Position numbers and translations under genes: made by a program. A stretch of DNA of 64,000 bases from Polaribacter sp. Q13. GTDB taxonomy: Bacteria > Bacteroidota > Bacteroidia > Flavobacteriales > Flavobacteriaceae. Below the pieces are notes generated by a model. It was not told where the DNA came from and made no database searches. It was given only the letters and a program-made list of their open reading frames with translations. The stretch is taken from assembly GCF_016858305.2 (NCBI RefSeq), contig NZ_CP074436.1, forward strand, positions 2,872,001 through 2,936,000. The letters run 5' to 3'. Shown here piece after piece: positions 9,594-17,354 of the stretch. Within the stretch, counting starts at the first letter, position 1, and each line of letters starts with the position of its first letter.

Positions 9594-10865
9594 TTAATTA
9601 TATTTTTTAAAGATAACACAAGCATTTACATCACCAAAACCAAAACTTGCTTTTGCTAAAATAGTAATGTTTTTCTCAATCATTTTTGTCGGAATTTTAT
9701 CCGAAGAAATTAATGCTGTAATTTCTGGATGCACATCTTTACAATTAATATTAGGAAACACAAATTGTTCTTTAATTTGCAAAACGGAAGCTACAGATTC
9801 AATAGCACCAGAAGCGGCCAAACAATGGCCAACCATAGATTTTAAAGAGTTAATAGTTGGAAAATCAGTTCCTTTTCTTTGCAATGCTTTGGTCCAATTT
9901 TCTATTTCTAAACTGTCTTTTGAGGTGGCTGTTAAATGGCCGTTTATTACATCAATTTCTTCCGCAGAAATATTAGCATCTAAAATTGCTTCTGTAATAC
10001 ATTTCTGAACTGCTTCTGCATTTGGCGCAGTTAACGTTCCTCCATTTCTTTGTCCCCCAGAATTTATATTACCACCTAAAACCTCTGCATAAATTGTTGC
10101 TTTTCTTTCTAAAGCGCTTTCTAACGATTCTAAAACTAAGGCACCTGCTCCACTTCCAGGAACAAACCCAGATGCAGTTTCACTCATAGGTCTCGATCCT
10201 TTTTCTGGCGTTTCATTGTGCTTATAAGTCATCACTCTCATTGCATCAAATCCACCCCAAGTATACAAACTACTGTCGCTCGAACTCCCAACCAACATTC
10301 TTTTTACTTTTCCGTTTTTAATACGTTCAAAACCCAATAACAGTGCTTCTGTACCTGTTGTACAAGCAGATGAATTTGTGGTTACTTGGTTTCCTAAACC
10401 TAAAATTCCGCCTAAATAAGCAGAAATTCCGCTTGCCATTGTTTGCACCACAGAAGTACTTCCTAAACGTCTTACATTTTGATCATCAATTTTATAAATT
10501 GCTTCTCTAAATTTCTCAATTCCCGAGGTTCCTGTTCCAAAAATTAAACCAGAATCATAGTCTAAATTAGAGTTTTCATCCACAGAAAAACCAGCGTCTT
10601 TCCAAGCGTCAATTCCTGCCATACAACCGTATAAAATTGAGGTACTATTAAAGCCTCGTAATTGTAAAGGTGTTAAATACGCTGCTTTTTTTTCTTCAGA
10701 TACATCAGGGATTCCACCAATACAACAAGAAAACCCTTTGTCTTTTAAATTTTGATGAAAGGTAATTCCTGAAATCCCAGATTTTATTGCATTTGTAAAC
10801 GCTGGTATACCAACGCCATTTGGCGACACAACCCCTAAACCAGTAATTACGACTCTATTTTTCAT
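9594..10865 (-). CDS. Beta-ketoacyl-ACP synthase (FabF-like, dedicated)
   Basis: 423 residues from ATG at 10865 (MKNRVVITGLGVVSPNG). An upstream in-frame extension runs through a REP palindrome and is rejected. Thiolase-fold condensing enzyme with Cys168 (TTNSSACTTGTE), His310 (NGHLTATSKD), Lys342 and His347 (KSMVGHCLAASG). The usual NAHGTST around the first His is NGHLTATS, a divergence from FabF. It elongates carrier-bound acyl chains and lies in the polyketide locus between the dehydratase and its carrier. It may build an unusual starter chain for the type III synthase; no ketoreductase is present locally, so housekeeping FabG would be needed. Confidence 0.9.
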   Translation of the reverse strand: MKNRVVITGLGVVSPNGVGIPAFTNAIKSGISGITFHQNLKDKGFSCCIGGIPDVSEEKKAAYLTPLQLRGFNSTSILYGCMAGIDAWKDAGFSVDENSNLDYDSGLIFGTGTSGIEKFREAIYKIDDQNVRRLGSTSVVQTMASGISAYLGGILGLGNQVTTNSSACTTGTEALLLGFERIKNGKVKRMLVGSSSDSSLYTWGGFDAMRVMTYKHNETPEKGSRPMSETASGFVPGSGAGALVLESLESALERKATIYAEVLGGNINSGGQRNGGTLTAPNAEAVQKCITEAILDANISAEEIDVINGHLTATSKDSLEIENWTKALQRKGTDFPTINSLKSMVGHCLAASGAIESVASVLQIKEQFVFPNINCKDVHPEITALISSDKIPTKMIEKNITILAKASFGFGDVNACVIFKKYN

Positions 10866-10880
10866 TTGTTTATAGATTTT

Positions 10881-10913
10881 AGACCTCACAGGTTTTAAAA
10901 ACCTGTGAGGTCT
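10881..10913. repeat. REP palindrome copy 2
   Basis: Perfect 12-bp arms AGACCTCACAGG and CCTGTGAGGTCT around TTTTAAAAA. The 4T/5A centre is the reverse complement of copies 1, 3 and 5, so this copy is inverted relative to them. It lies 15 bp upstream of the ketosynthase start. Confidence 0.95.
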
Positions 10914-10918
10914 GCTTA

Positions 10919-11359
10919 CTAAATTAATATCATTCCAGAAATAGTTCCTCTGCAAACCAATTCATTTTTCTCATTCATCATTTTTACTTTGCACTTCAAT
11001 TTATTGAATCTAAAATATTCTTTTTCTGAAATTACCGTTACTTTTTCATTTGGTAAAACAGGTAAATAAAAATCTATATTATTAGAGGTTAACGCAATTT
11101 GTGGTTTTTTTTCTTCGGAAGAAATTTCGTCTTTTAATAAATAAATACCCAAACAAACAACACCAATTTGTGCCATTGTTTCTGTTAAAATAACACCTGG
11201 CGTAATCGGATTTCCTTTAAAATGACCTTCATAAAAAAAGGCATTCTCTTTAAATGTATAATTTCCAGTAACTCCGTTTTCTGAAATTTCCGTGATTTCA
11301 TCAACAAACAAAAATGGATTTGTATAAGGAAGATTTTTTATAATTTCTATTGGGTTCAT
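10919..11359 (-). CDS. FabZ-like 3-hydroxyacyl-ACP dehydratase
   Basis: 146 residues, one hotdog domain. The catalytic loop is GHFKGNPITPGVILTETMAQ (about residues 45-64), with the active-site His and Glu of FabA/FabZ. It removes water from 3-hydroxyacyl-ACP. FabZ-like proteins of this kind accompany ketosynthases in aryl-polyene, resorcinol and polyketide loci. It is followed by a REP and the ketosynthase and preceded by a REP and a transposase-like gene that separate it from the type III synthase. Confidence 0.87.
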   Translation of the reverse strand: MNPIEIIKNLPYTNPFLFVDEITEISENGVTGNYTFKENAFFYEGHFKGNPITPGVILTETMAQIGVVCLGIYLLKDEISSEEKKPQIALTSNNIDFYLPVLPNEKVTVISEKEYFRFNKLKCKVKMMNEKNELVCRGTISGMILI

Positions 11360-11373
11360 TTATTCAGTTTAAC

Positions 11374-11406
11374 AGACCTCACAGGTTTTTAAAACCTGTG
11401 AGGTCT
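11374..11406. repeat. REP palindrome copy 3 (downstream flank of the RAYT gene)
   Basis: Arms AGACCTCACAGG and CCTGTGAGGTCT around TTTTTAAAA. It starts 14 bp upstream of the dehydratase start and ends 6 bp after the RAYT stop. It forms an inverted pair with copy 4 around the RAYT gene. Confidence 0.95.
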
Positions 11407-11412
11407 TCTTTA

Positions 11413-11973
11413 TTACTCTAAACTTAAGGATTCTAAAATAGTTACTTCCTTAATTTTATGAGCGTCGATAAAATTTTGTTTGTCTTCAAAAATATTAATA
11501 ACAGAGTCTCTTAATAAACTTGTTATTTTATCTGATAAAATAGAATTGTAGGAAGAATGTTTATAGGTTCTAAAATCATCTACAAATTGATGGTGTGTTG
11601 GGTTTAAATGAATATATAAAATTAATTTTTTAAGATATTCCTCACTATCTAATTTTATTCTTGAAAACCGGTCTTTAAATAAGCTTCCACTTCTTCCATA
11701 TTTTTTATTTATACTTTTTGAATACGCATTAAATAAGTTTGAAAATGATTGAGATATTTCTTTTGATGTTCTATTTTCTTTCGTTTTAATTAAAAAATGA
11801 AAATGATTTTTCAATAAACAATATACTAAAATATCAGCGGTTTTAGAAAGGTGCTTTTTTGCTAATTGTAAGAAATAAACATAGTTCTGTTCTTCAATAA
11901 AAATATTTTCTTTATTGTTTCCACAATTATAAATGTGATAAAAAGAATCTTCTATTAAAACTTCATATTTCAT
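11413..11973 (-). CDS. REP-associated tyrosine transposase (RAYT, Y1 HUH family)
   Basis: 186 residues from ATG at 11973 (MKYEVLIEDS). A longer frame would translate a REP and is rejected. It shows the Y1-transposase pattern: YHIYNCGNNKENIF at the start, the HUH metal motif in LLKNHFHFLIK (about residues 77-87), INKKYGRSGSLFKDRFSRI and YIHLNP. Such proteins nick and join single-stranded palindromic DNA and are thought to spread REP elements. It is flanked by two REPs in opposite orientation. Its frame is open and complete, so it may be active. It separates the polyketide synthase from the rest of its operon. Confidence 0.9.
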   Translation of the reverse strand: MKYEVLIEDSFYHIYNCGNNKENIFIEEQNYVYFLQLAKKHLSKTADILVYCLLKNHFHFLIKTKENRTSKEISQSFSNLFNAYSKSINKKYGRSGSLFKDRFSRIKLDSEEYLKKLILYIHLNPTHHQFVDDFRTYKHSSYNSILSDKITSLLRDSVINIFEDKQNFIDAHKIKEVTILESLSLE

Positions 11974-11991
11974 ACTATTTTTTCTTTTAAC

Positions 11992-12024
11992 AGACCTCAC
12001 AGGTTTTAAAAACCTGTGAAGTTT
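11992..12024. repeat. REP palindrome copy 4 (upstream flank of the RAYT gene, decayed arm)
   Basis: Left arm AGACCTCACAGG is intact. The right arm reads CCTGTGAAGTTT, two changes from the perfect partner. The TTTTAAAAA centre gives it the opposite orientation to copy 3, so the RAYT gene lies between inverted REPs. Confidence 0.93.
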
Positions 12025-12047
12025 TGTCATTACTTATTATCATTCAA

Positions 12048-13100
12048 TTACCACTCCAACAATATTCGTTGTGCCGAAAACCCAGGACCAAAACTCAACA
12101 TTAAACCTCTTTCTCCTTTTGCCGGATTCCGATCCATAAATCGTTCTAAAACATACAAAACAGTTGCGCTGGACATATTACCGTACAAACGTAAAACTTC
12201 TTTTGTATCGTCTATATTTTTGCCTAAAACACCGAATAAATCTTCTACCGTTTGTACAATTTTCTTTCCTCCAGGATGAAAAATTAAGTGGTCTACATCA
12301 TCAATCGTTAAATTATTTCGTTCTAAAAAAGGATGTACAATTGCCGGAAAATGGTCTGATATTTTCTGAGGAACTTCCTTGTCCAATATCATTTGTAAAC
12401 CTGTATTTACCAATTTAAAACCCATCATAGCAGTGGCATCATAAAAATGATACATCGATTCATCAATAATTGCTGGCCCTTTATCGTCATCATAAGAAGA
12501 TAAAATAACTGCAGAAGCTCCATCACCAAAAATAGCAGCACTTACAATATTTGTCATCGAATAATCTTCTAACTGAAACGTTGCTGTTGGTGCTTCTACT
12601 GCAATTACGACTGCTCTTTTATTGGGATTTGCCTTTAAAAAATTCTTAGCATAAATAATTCCAGAAACTCCTGCTGCACAACCCATTTCTGTAACAGGTA
12701 AACGTACAATATCTTGTTTCATTTGCAGGGAATTAATCAAATATGCATCCATAGACGGAATCATAATTCCGGTACAACTTACTGTAATTATATAATCGAT
12801 ATCCGTAGGTTTTAAACTCGCTTTTTCTAATGATTTTTTTAAAGATTGTTCTGCTAATTTTACGACTTCTCTTGCATAAATATCGTTTTTTTCCTCGAAA
12901 GAAGTTGCGATAAAAACTTTCTCAGGATCCATAATAGAATAGCGCTTGTCTACACCTGCTCCTTCAAAAAGTTTAATCACTTTTCTTTGAAAACGGGTAT
13001 CTTGATCTTGCATCCATAATTTTACAAACGGAATAATATCTTTTGTTTCTCTGTGATATTTTGGTAGTTGTTTTGCTACCGATGTTATTTTTACTTTCAT
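12048..13100 (-). CDS. Type III polyketide synthase (chalcone/stilbene synthase family)
   Basis: 350 residues from ATG at 13100; an upstream GTG adds seven unlikely residues. The catalytic triad is present: Cys109 (ITVSCTGIMIPS), His275 (LIFHPGGKK) and Asn308 (LYGNMSSATVLY), followed by the family GFGPG-like LSFGPGFSAQRILLEW. Homodimeric enzymes of this family condense an acyl starter with malonyl-CoA to give resorcinols, pyrones or phloroglucinols. Next to a methyltransferase and an FAD oxidoreductase the order recalls the Streptomyces srsABC alkylquinone operon. The dedicated ACP and ketosynthase suggest an ACP-bound starter as for Azotobacter ArsB/ArsC. The product is not known. Confidence 0.93.
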   Translation of the reverse strand: MKVKITSVAKQLPKYHRETKDIIPFVKLWMQDQDTRFQRKVIKLFEGAGVDKRYSIMDPEKVFIATSFEEKNDIYAREVVKLAEQSLKKSLEKASLKPTDIDYIITVSCTGIMIPSMDAYLINSLQMKQDIVRLPVTEMGCAAGVSGIIYAKNFLKANPNKRAVVIAVEAPTATFQLEDYSMTNIVSAAIFGDGASAVILSSYDDDKGPAIIDESMYHFYDATAMMGFKLVNTGLQMILDKEVPQKISDHFPAIVHPFLERNNLTIDDVDHLIFHPGGKKIVQTVEDLFGVLGKNIDDTKEVLRLYGNMSSATVLYVLERFMDRNPAKGERGLMLSFGPGFSAQRILLEW

Positions 13101-13192
13101 ATTTTTAGACACTGATTTCACGAATTATCACTAATTTATTTCGACTTGAATTTCACTAGATTTTTATGGTTTAAAGTAAAACCTAAAACTTT

Positions 13193-13903
13193 TTAACGTT
13201 TCAATATCCATTGAAAACGAAATGCCCATTTCCAAGAAATTTGTGCTTTTACATTTAATTTTTGAGAGATTCTTTCTAAATCTTTTCTTTTGAATCCTCT
13301 TAAAACAGATGTTAATCCGTCTTCAATAATCATTTTATTTTTAATAAAAAGTGACAACAACATAAATAAATAATACGCCAATTTATGTCGATGTAAATCG
13401 TTTATAACAATTCCTATTTTTGTCTGTTTTAAAGTGTCTCCTAAAAAAGAAACCAATTGTTCTTCTTTAAAATGATGCAAGAATAATGTTGCTAATACCA
13501 CATCAAATTGTCTGTTTTTAAAGGTATCAGAAAAAATATCTTCCGTTTTAAAACTGAGTTCTGGGAATTCTGTTGATAATTCATTTGCGTATGCTATTGC
13601 TGTTGGGTTTGCATCAATACCTAACAACGTCATTTTATAGCCTTTCTTTCTTCCAAATTTTGCTACATCTCTTAAAATATCTCCATGACCACAACCAATA
13701 TCGACAATGGTTAACTCTTTTTCTTTTGGGTGGTTTTTTAATACTTTTTTCAGGGAATTTAAAGTTACTAAATTTCCACCTAAATACCGATTTATATTTT
13801 CTAACTTATCTAAAGTATCTCGCAGCAAATCTCCGCCAATAGAAAAATCGTCCATTAATTCTTCTTTGTCTGTTCTATTTTTTGTGCTGATAAAAAAATC
13901 CAT
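13193..13903 (-). CDS. Class I SAM-dependent methyltransferase of the polyketide locus
   Basis: 236 residues. The SAM-binding motif I is TIVDIGCGHGDILRDVA (about residues 66-82), followed by LGIDANPTAIAYANE and FDVVLATLFLHHF. The C-terminal part has a hydrophobic stretch (YYLFMLLSLFIK) and basic residues, so membrane contact is possible. Its ATG overlaps the stop of the FAD oxidoreductase by one base (TAATG), showing translational coupling. It probably methylates the phenolic or quinone product of the type III synthase, by analogy with SrsB. Confidence 0.87.
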   Translation of the reverse strand: MDFFISTKNRTDKEELMDDFSIGGDLLRDTLDKLENINRYLGGNLVTLNSLKKVLKNHPKEKELTIVDIGCGHGDILRDVAKFGRKKGYKMTLLGIDANPTAIAYANELSTEFPELSFKTEDIFSDTFKNRQFDVVLATLFLHHFKEEQLVSFLGDTLKQTKIGIVINDLHRHKLAYYLFMLLSLFIKNKMIIEDGLTSVLRGFKRKDLERISQKLNVKAQISWKWAFRFQWILKR

Positions 13904-15066
13904 TAAATTTTCATTGGTTTACCATGTGTTTGCTTAATTATAATTGGTAATAAAAAAGGTAGTTTCTTTAAAATTTGCAACAAAATAGCTGCAATTCTTT
14001 CTTTTCGAAACAACATTGCAATAAAATGACCTGCTTTTAAACGCAAACTAAATTTTTTATTCCACTGTCTAATATATTGCTTTTCGAGCTCGTTTCTTGA
14101 CTCAATTTCACCTTTTAAGTAATTTAAAATCAATTTAGAGGCAATTTGTGCAGACTGAATTGCCATACTCATTCCGTTTCCGCAAAGCGGATGAATCATT
14201 CCTGCAGAATCTCCGCACATTAAAATATGGTTTTCTACTGGTTTTTTGGTTTCAAAAGAAATTTGACTAATGGTTAATGGCTTCTCAAAAATAGCTTGAG
14301 AATTATTAAAAATTTCTTTTAAAAATTGATTTTTAAAAACGACTTGTTCCTGAAAATCATCAATATTTTTATACTTTTTAAAGGATGCATAATTGGTGAT
14401 GTAACACAAATTAATCGCATTATTTTCCACTTTTGAAACACCACAATAACCACCTTTAAAGTTATGAAGCGCTACTAAATCTTCTTTAAAGCTCCCTTTT
14501 ACATGAATTTTAACTCCTAAATAAGGTGATTTTTTTTTGATAAACTCACGTTCCATTTTTACATCTAATAAAGAACGTTTTCCAAAAGCTCCAATGGTAA
14601 TTTTTGAAGTGAAAGTATTATTTTCTTTCGTTTCAACAGAAAAAACATCGTTTACAAAATCAACATTTACTACAGAATCTTTTAAAATTGTTACACCGTT
14701 TTTTATTGCTTTTTCTGATAAAATAAGATCTAATTGATAACGAGAAATCCCAAATCCACCCAAAGGTAATTTTGCCGAAATAAGATTATTCTTTGTAGTT
14801 GATAATTGAAAGTTTTCAATTTTAACAGCTCCAAAATCAAACGGATTAATCTCTAAAAAATCTAAATAAGGTAACACTTCATTCGAAATATATTCACCGC
14901 AAACCTTGTGTTTCGGGTATTCATTTTTCTCAATTAACAAAACCTTTTTATTAAATTTTGATAAATGAATTGCATTGCATAAACCCGCTAAACCGCCACC
15001 AATAATAATTACATCTGCAACTAAATTGCTTTTATTATAGCTATCTGCTTTTATAGGTTTTTTCAT
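13903..15066 (-). CDS. FAD-dependent oxidoreductase (geranylgeranyl-reductase/monooxygenase type)
   Basis: 387 residues. The FAD fold is VADVIIIGGGLAGLCNAIHLS (about 16-36), then LLIEKNEYPKHKVCGEYIS, typical of the GGR-like branch, and a second FAD motif MCGDSAGMIHPLCGNGMSMAIQSA (about 295-318). The C-terminus is basic and hydrophobic, suggesting membrane association. In the locus it could hydroxylate an alkylresorcinol to a quinol (as SrsC does) or reduce a chain double bond; sequence alone does not decide. It is the first intact gene of the operon and overlaps the methyltransferase. Confidence 0.87.
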   Translation of the reverse strand: MKKPIKADSYNKSNLVADVIIIGGGLAGLCNAIHLSKFNKKVLLIEKNEYPKHKVCGEYISNEVLPYLDFLEINPFDFGAVKIENFQLSTTKNNLISAKLPLGGFGISRYQLDLILSEKAIKNGVTILKDSVVNVDFVNDVFSVETKENNTFTSKITIGAFGKRSLLDVKMEREFIKKKSPYLGVKIHVKGSFKEDLVALHNFKGGYCGVSKVENNAINLCYITNYASFKKYKNIDDFQEQVVFKNQFLKEIFNNSQAIFEKPLTISQISFETKKPVENHILMCGDSAGMIHPLCGNGMSMAIQSAQIASKLILNYLKGEIESRNELEKQYIRQWNKKFSLRLKAGHFIAMLFRKERIAAILLQILKKLPFLLPIIIKQTHGKPMKI

Positions 15067-15082
15067 TTTAATCTATTGACTT

Positions 15083-15528
15083 TTACAATGCTTTTTCTAA
15101 ACAAATACTATTTTCTATATCTTTATATTGTCCGTAATTTGGAATCTTTTTATAATTACATTTGGTATAAAACCTAACGGCTTCAACTTGTCTTTTACCA
15201 GTTTCTAGCACACATTTTTCATATTCTAATTCTTTAGCCCATATTTCTAATTCTAGTAATACTTTTTGAGCAATTCCTTTTCCTCTTTCATCCTGGGAAA
15301 CAAACATTCTTTTTACCTCAACAGAAGTAGCATTAAACCTTTTTATTGCTCCGCAGCCAACTGCTTTTTTATCAACATAAACCACCACCACATTCTTTAA
15401 AACATCAATATTATTAAACTGATTCTAAAAAGCATGCTCTGCTCCATCCATCATTTTTAAATAAGCATCTAATTTCATTACCAAATTGATGAAATCTGGA
15501 TTTTCAGAATCTGTTCTGATATTTTCAT
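15083..15528 (-). pseudogene. GNAT acetyltransferase pseudogene
   Basis: The downstream part (from a GTG at 15391) encodes a good GNAT C-terminus, with VKRMFVSQDERGKGIAQKVL as the acetyl-CoA loop and an ending that is normal for the family. Upstream, the same frame continues homologous-looking sequence (DSENPDFINLVMKLDAYLK, then MMDGAEHAF) but is cut by a TAG at 15425-15427, at a site where I expect a Tyr. Further upstream the likely ATG (15528) is in another frame and lies 13 bp from a REP palindrome. So the gene has a nonsense codon and a damaged start. A 102-residue fragment could still be made. It sits 16 bp upstream of the FAD oxidoreductase. Confidence 0.75.
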
Positions 15529-15541
15529 TTTTAGGTGTTCT

Positions 15542-15574
15542 AGACCTCACAGGTTTTTAAAACCTGTGAGGTCT
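15542..15574. repeat. REP palindrome copy 5
   Basis: Perfect 12-bp arms AGACCTCACAGG/CCTGTGAGGTCT around TTTTTAAAA, the same orientation as copies 1 and 3. It lies just upstream of the GNAT pseudogene and 58 bp downstream of the dinB stop. Confidence 0.95.
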
Positions 15575-15631
15575 ATTTTTAGTATTCATATAAATGTTGA
15601 TACAAGTTAAAAATTCCAAAACTTTATTTTG

Positions 15632-16714
15632 TCAAAATTCAAACTTTAATTGCACCCAAACTGGTTCTTTATTCTCAGTGTTTAAATTACCAAAAGACAA
15701 GCCCAATAAACGTACTGAATTGGTAATTTTATCTTGAAATAACAATTCTTTTACTACAGGAAAAAAGTCCTTCTTTGTCTGCATAAAATAATCTTTTGTC
15801 TTACTTCTTGTCTGTTGTGTAAAATCTGAATACTTAATTTTTAAAGTTATTGTTTTCCCTTTAGTATCAGATTTTAGCATCCGTCTTTCTAACTCTTCAG
15901 CAATTTTCTCTAACTTTTCTATCATAAAAATTTCAGAAGAAATGTTTTCGCTAAAAGTCCTTTCTGCAGCAACAGACTTTCTAATTCTGTTTGGTTTTAC
16001 AGCACTATTATGGATTCCACGGACGATATTATAATAATGAGCACCAGATTTTCCGAAGGATTTAACCAATTCTTCTAACGTTTTTTTCTTTAAATCATTC
16101 CCAACAAAGATTCCTAAATTGTACATTTTAGCTGCAGTAACTTTACCTACTCCATAAAATTTATTGACTGGTAACTCCTCTAAAAACTGAATTACCTCAT
16201 CTGGATGGACTGTTTTTTGTCCGTTTGGCTTGTTAATATCCGAAGCAACTTTTGCTATAAACTTGTTTATAGAAATGCCTGCGGAGGCTCTTAATCCAGT
16301 TTTTTCAAAAATTCGATCTCTAATTTCTCTCGCAATGGCATTTGCAGACGGATTTCCTTTCTTATTTTCTGTAACATCCAAATAAGCTTCATCTAAAGAA
16401 AGCGGCTCTACCAAATCTGTATATTCATAAAAAATTTCTCTAACCTGTTGTGATATTTCTTTGTAACGAGCAAAATCGCTATCCACAAAAATTAAATGCG
16501 GACATTTTTGTTTAGCTAACATACCGCTCATAGCAGATTTAACACCAAACTTACGAGCTTCATAACTTGCTGCAGAAATTACACCTCTTCTTCCTTCACC
16601 ACCAACTGCAATTGCTTTCCCCCTTAATTCTGGATTATCTAATTCTGCTACAGATGCATAAAAAGCATCCATATCTACATGAATTATTTTTCTAAAAGGA
16701 GGTTGCAATTTCAT
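15632..16714 (-). CDS. dinB: DNA polymerase IV (Y family)
   Basis: 360 residues from ATG at 16714 (MKLQPPFRK); a longer frame to 16729 is less likely. Translesion polymerase copying past damaged bases. Palm carboxylates lie in IIHVDMDAFYASV (near residue 14-26) and SLDEAYLDVT (about 105-114). The helix-hairpin-helix region KFYGVGKVTAAKMYNLGIF and a C-terminal little-finger domain are present. The C-terminus ends WVQLKFEF, with no canonical clamp-binding peptide that I can identify. It is monocistronic. No LexA-type operator was recognised upstream. Confidence 0.94.
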   Translation of the reverse strand: MKLQPPFRKIIHVDMDAFYASVAELDNPELRGKAIAVGGEGRRGVISAASYEARKFGVKSAMSGMLAKQKCPHLIFVDSDFARYKEISQQVREIFYEYTDLVEPLSLDEAYLDVTENKKGNPSANAIAREIRDRIFEKTGLRASAGISINKFIAKVASDINKPNGQKTVHPDEVIQFLEELPVNKFYGVGKVTAAKMYNLGIFVGNDLKKKTLEELVKSFGKSGAHYYNIVRGIHNSAVKPNRIRKSVAAERTFSENISSEIFMIEKLEKIAEELERRMLKSDTKGKTITLKIKYSDFTQQTRSKTKDYFMQTKKDFFPVVKELLFQDKITNSVRLLGLSFGNLNTENKEPVWVQLKFEF

Positions 16715-16970
16715 GATTCGAAAGTACAAAATGAGGCATGATTTTTACTAATTACTTTAAACTTTGTCATTAACGAGGGCTTATATGCAAAGATTAGCGT
16801 CTATAATAAAAATGCTTAAACGTTATGTATTAACAATAAAGATCACCAAACCTGCATTATTTAATAAAATCTTACCCTTTAAAATCTTAACTCAAAAGCA
16901 CCATCAATAAAACCAATTGTTTAATTGGGTTTCATAATGAAAGTTTCCTGTATTTATTCGACTTAAATCG

Positions 16971-16978
16971 TATATTTG
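16971..16978 (+). promoter_or_regulatory. Probable -7 box of the suf operon
   Basis: TATATTTG matches the Bacteroidota TAnnTTTG box and lies 31 bp before the sufA start. A weak -33 candidate (CCTG at 16947-16950) is 20 bp upstream. Nothing else was recognised in the rest of the 295-bp gap after dinB. Confidence 0.5.
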
Positions 16979-17009
16979 CCCACAATTTAGATTTAATCTA
17001 TTTAAAATT

Positions 17010-17339
17010 ATGATAAAAGTTTCAGACACAGCAAAAAAGAAAGTCATAGAATTAATGACTGACGATGGCTTTAATGCAGTAACCGATTTTGTTCGAGTTG
17101 GTGTAAAAAGTGGTGGTTGTTCAGGTTTATCTTACGATTTAACTTTTGATAACAAACAAGAAGAAAACGATAAAGTTTTTGTAGAAAATGGTGTTAAAAT
17201 CATAGTCGACAAAAAAAGCTTTTTATATTTAGTAGGAACAACCTTAGAATATTCTGGAGGTTTAAACGGAAAAGGGTTTGTCTTTAACAACCCAAACGCA
17301 AACAGAACATGTGGTTGTGGAGAAAGTTTCTCTCTTTAA
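17010..17339 (+). CDS. sufA: SufA/IscA-type iron-sulfur cluster assembly protein
   Basis: 109 residues of the HesB/IscA A-type carrier family. The three conserved cysteines that bind iron or a cluster are in SGGCSGLSYDL (middle) and NRTCGCGESF (C-terminus). It accepts clusters from the SufBCD scaffold and passes them to apoproteins. It is the first gene of sufA-sufB-sufC-sufD, 15 bp before sufB. Confidence 0.92.
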   Translation: MIKVSDTAKKKVIELMTDDGFNAVTDFVRVGVKSGGCSGLSYDLTFDNKQEENDKVFVENGVKIIVDKKSFLYLVGTTLEYSGGLNGKGFVFNNPNANRTCGCGESFSL

Positions 17340-17354
17340 AAATTTAAGAAAAAG

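Noticed and set aside
10866..10955. N-terminal extension of the ketosynthase
   Set aside because: It translates the REP palindrome (RPHRFLKPVRS); the family starts at MKNRVVITG. The same false extension occurs before the RAYT gene.
13101..13150. Short ACTGATTTCACGAATTATCAC-like sequence between methyltransferase and polyketide synthase
   Set aside because: Looks like a decayed intergenic repeat, but only one copy is seen here, so it is not listed.
9552..15574. REP series as a CRISPR array
   Set aside because: Copies are palindromic, differ in orientation and are spaced by whole genes; no regular spacers and no cas genes.
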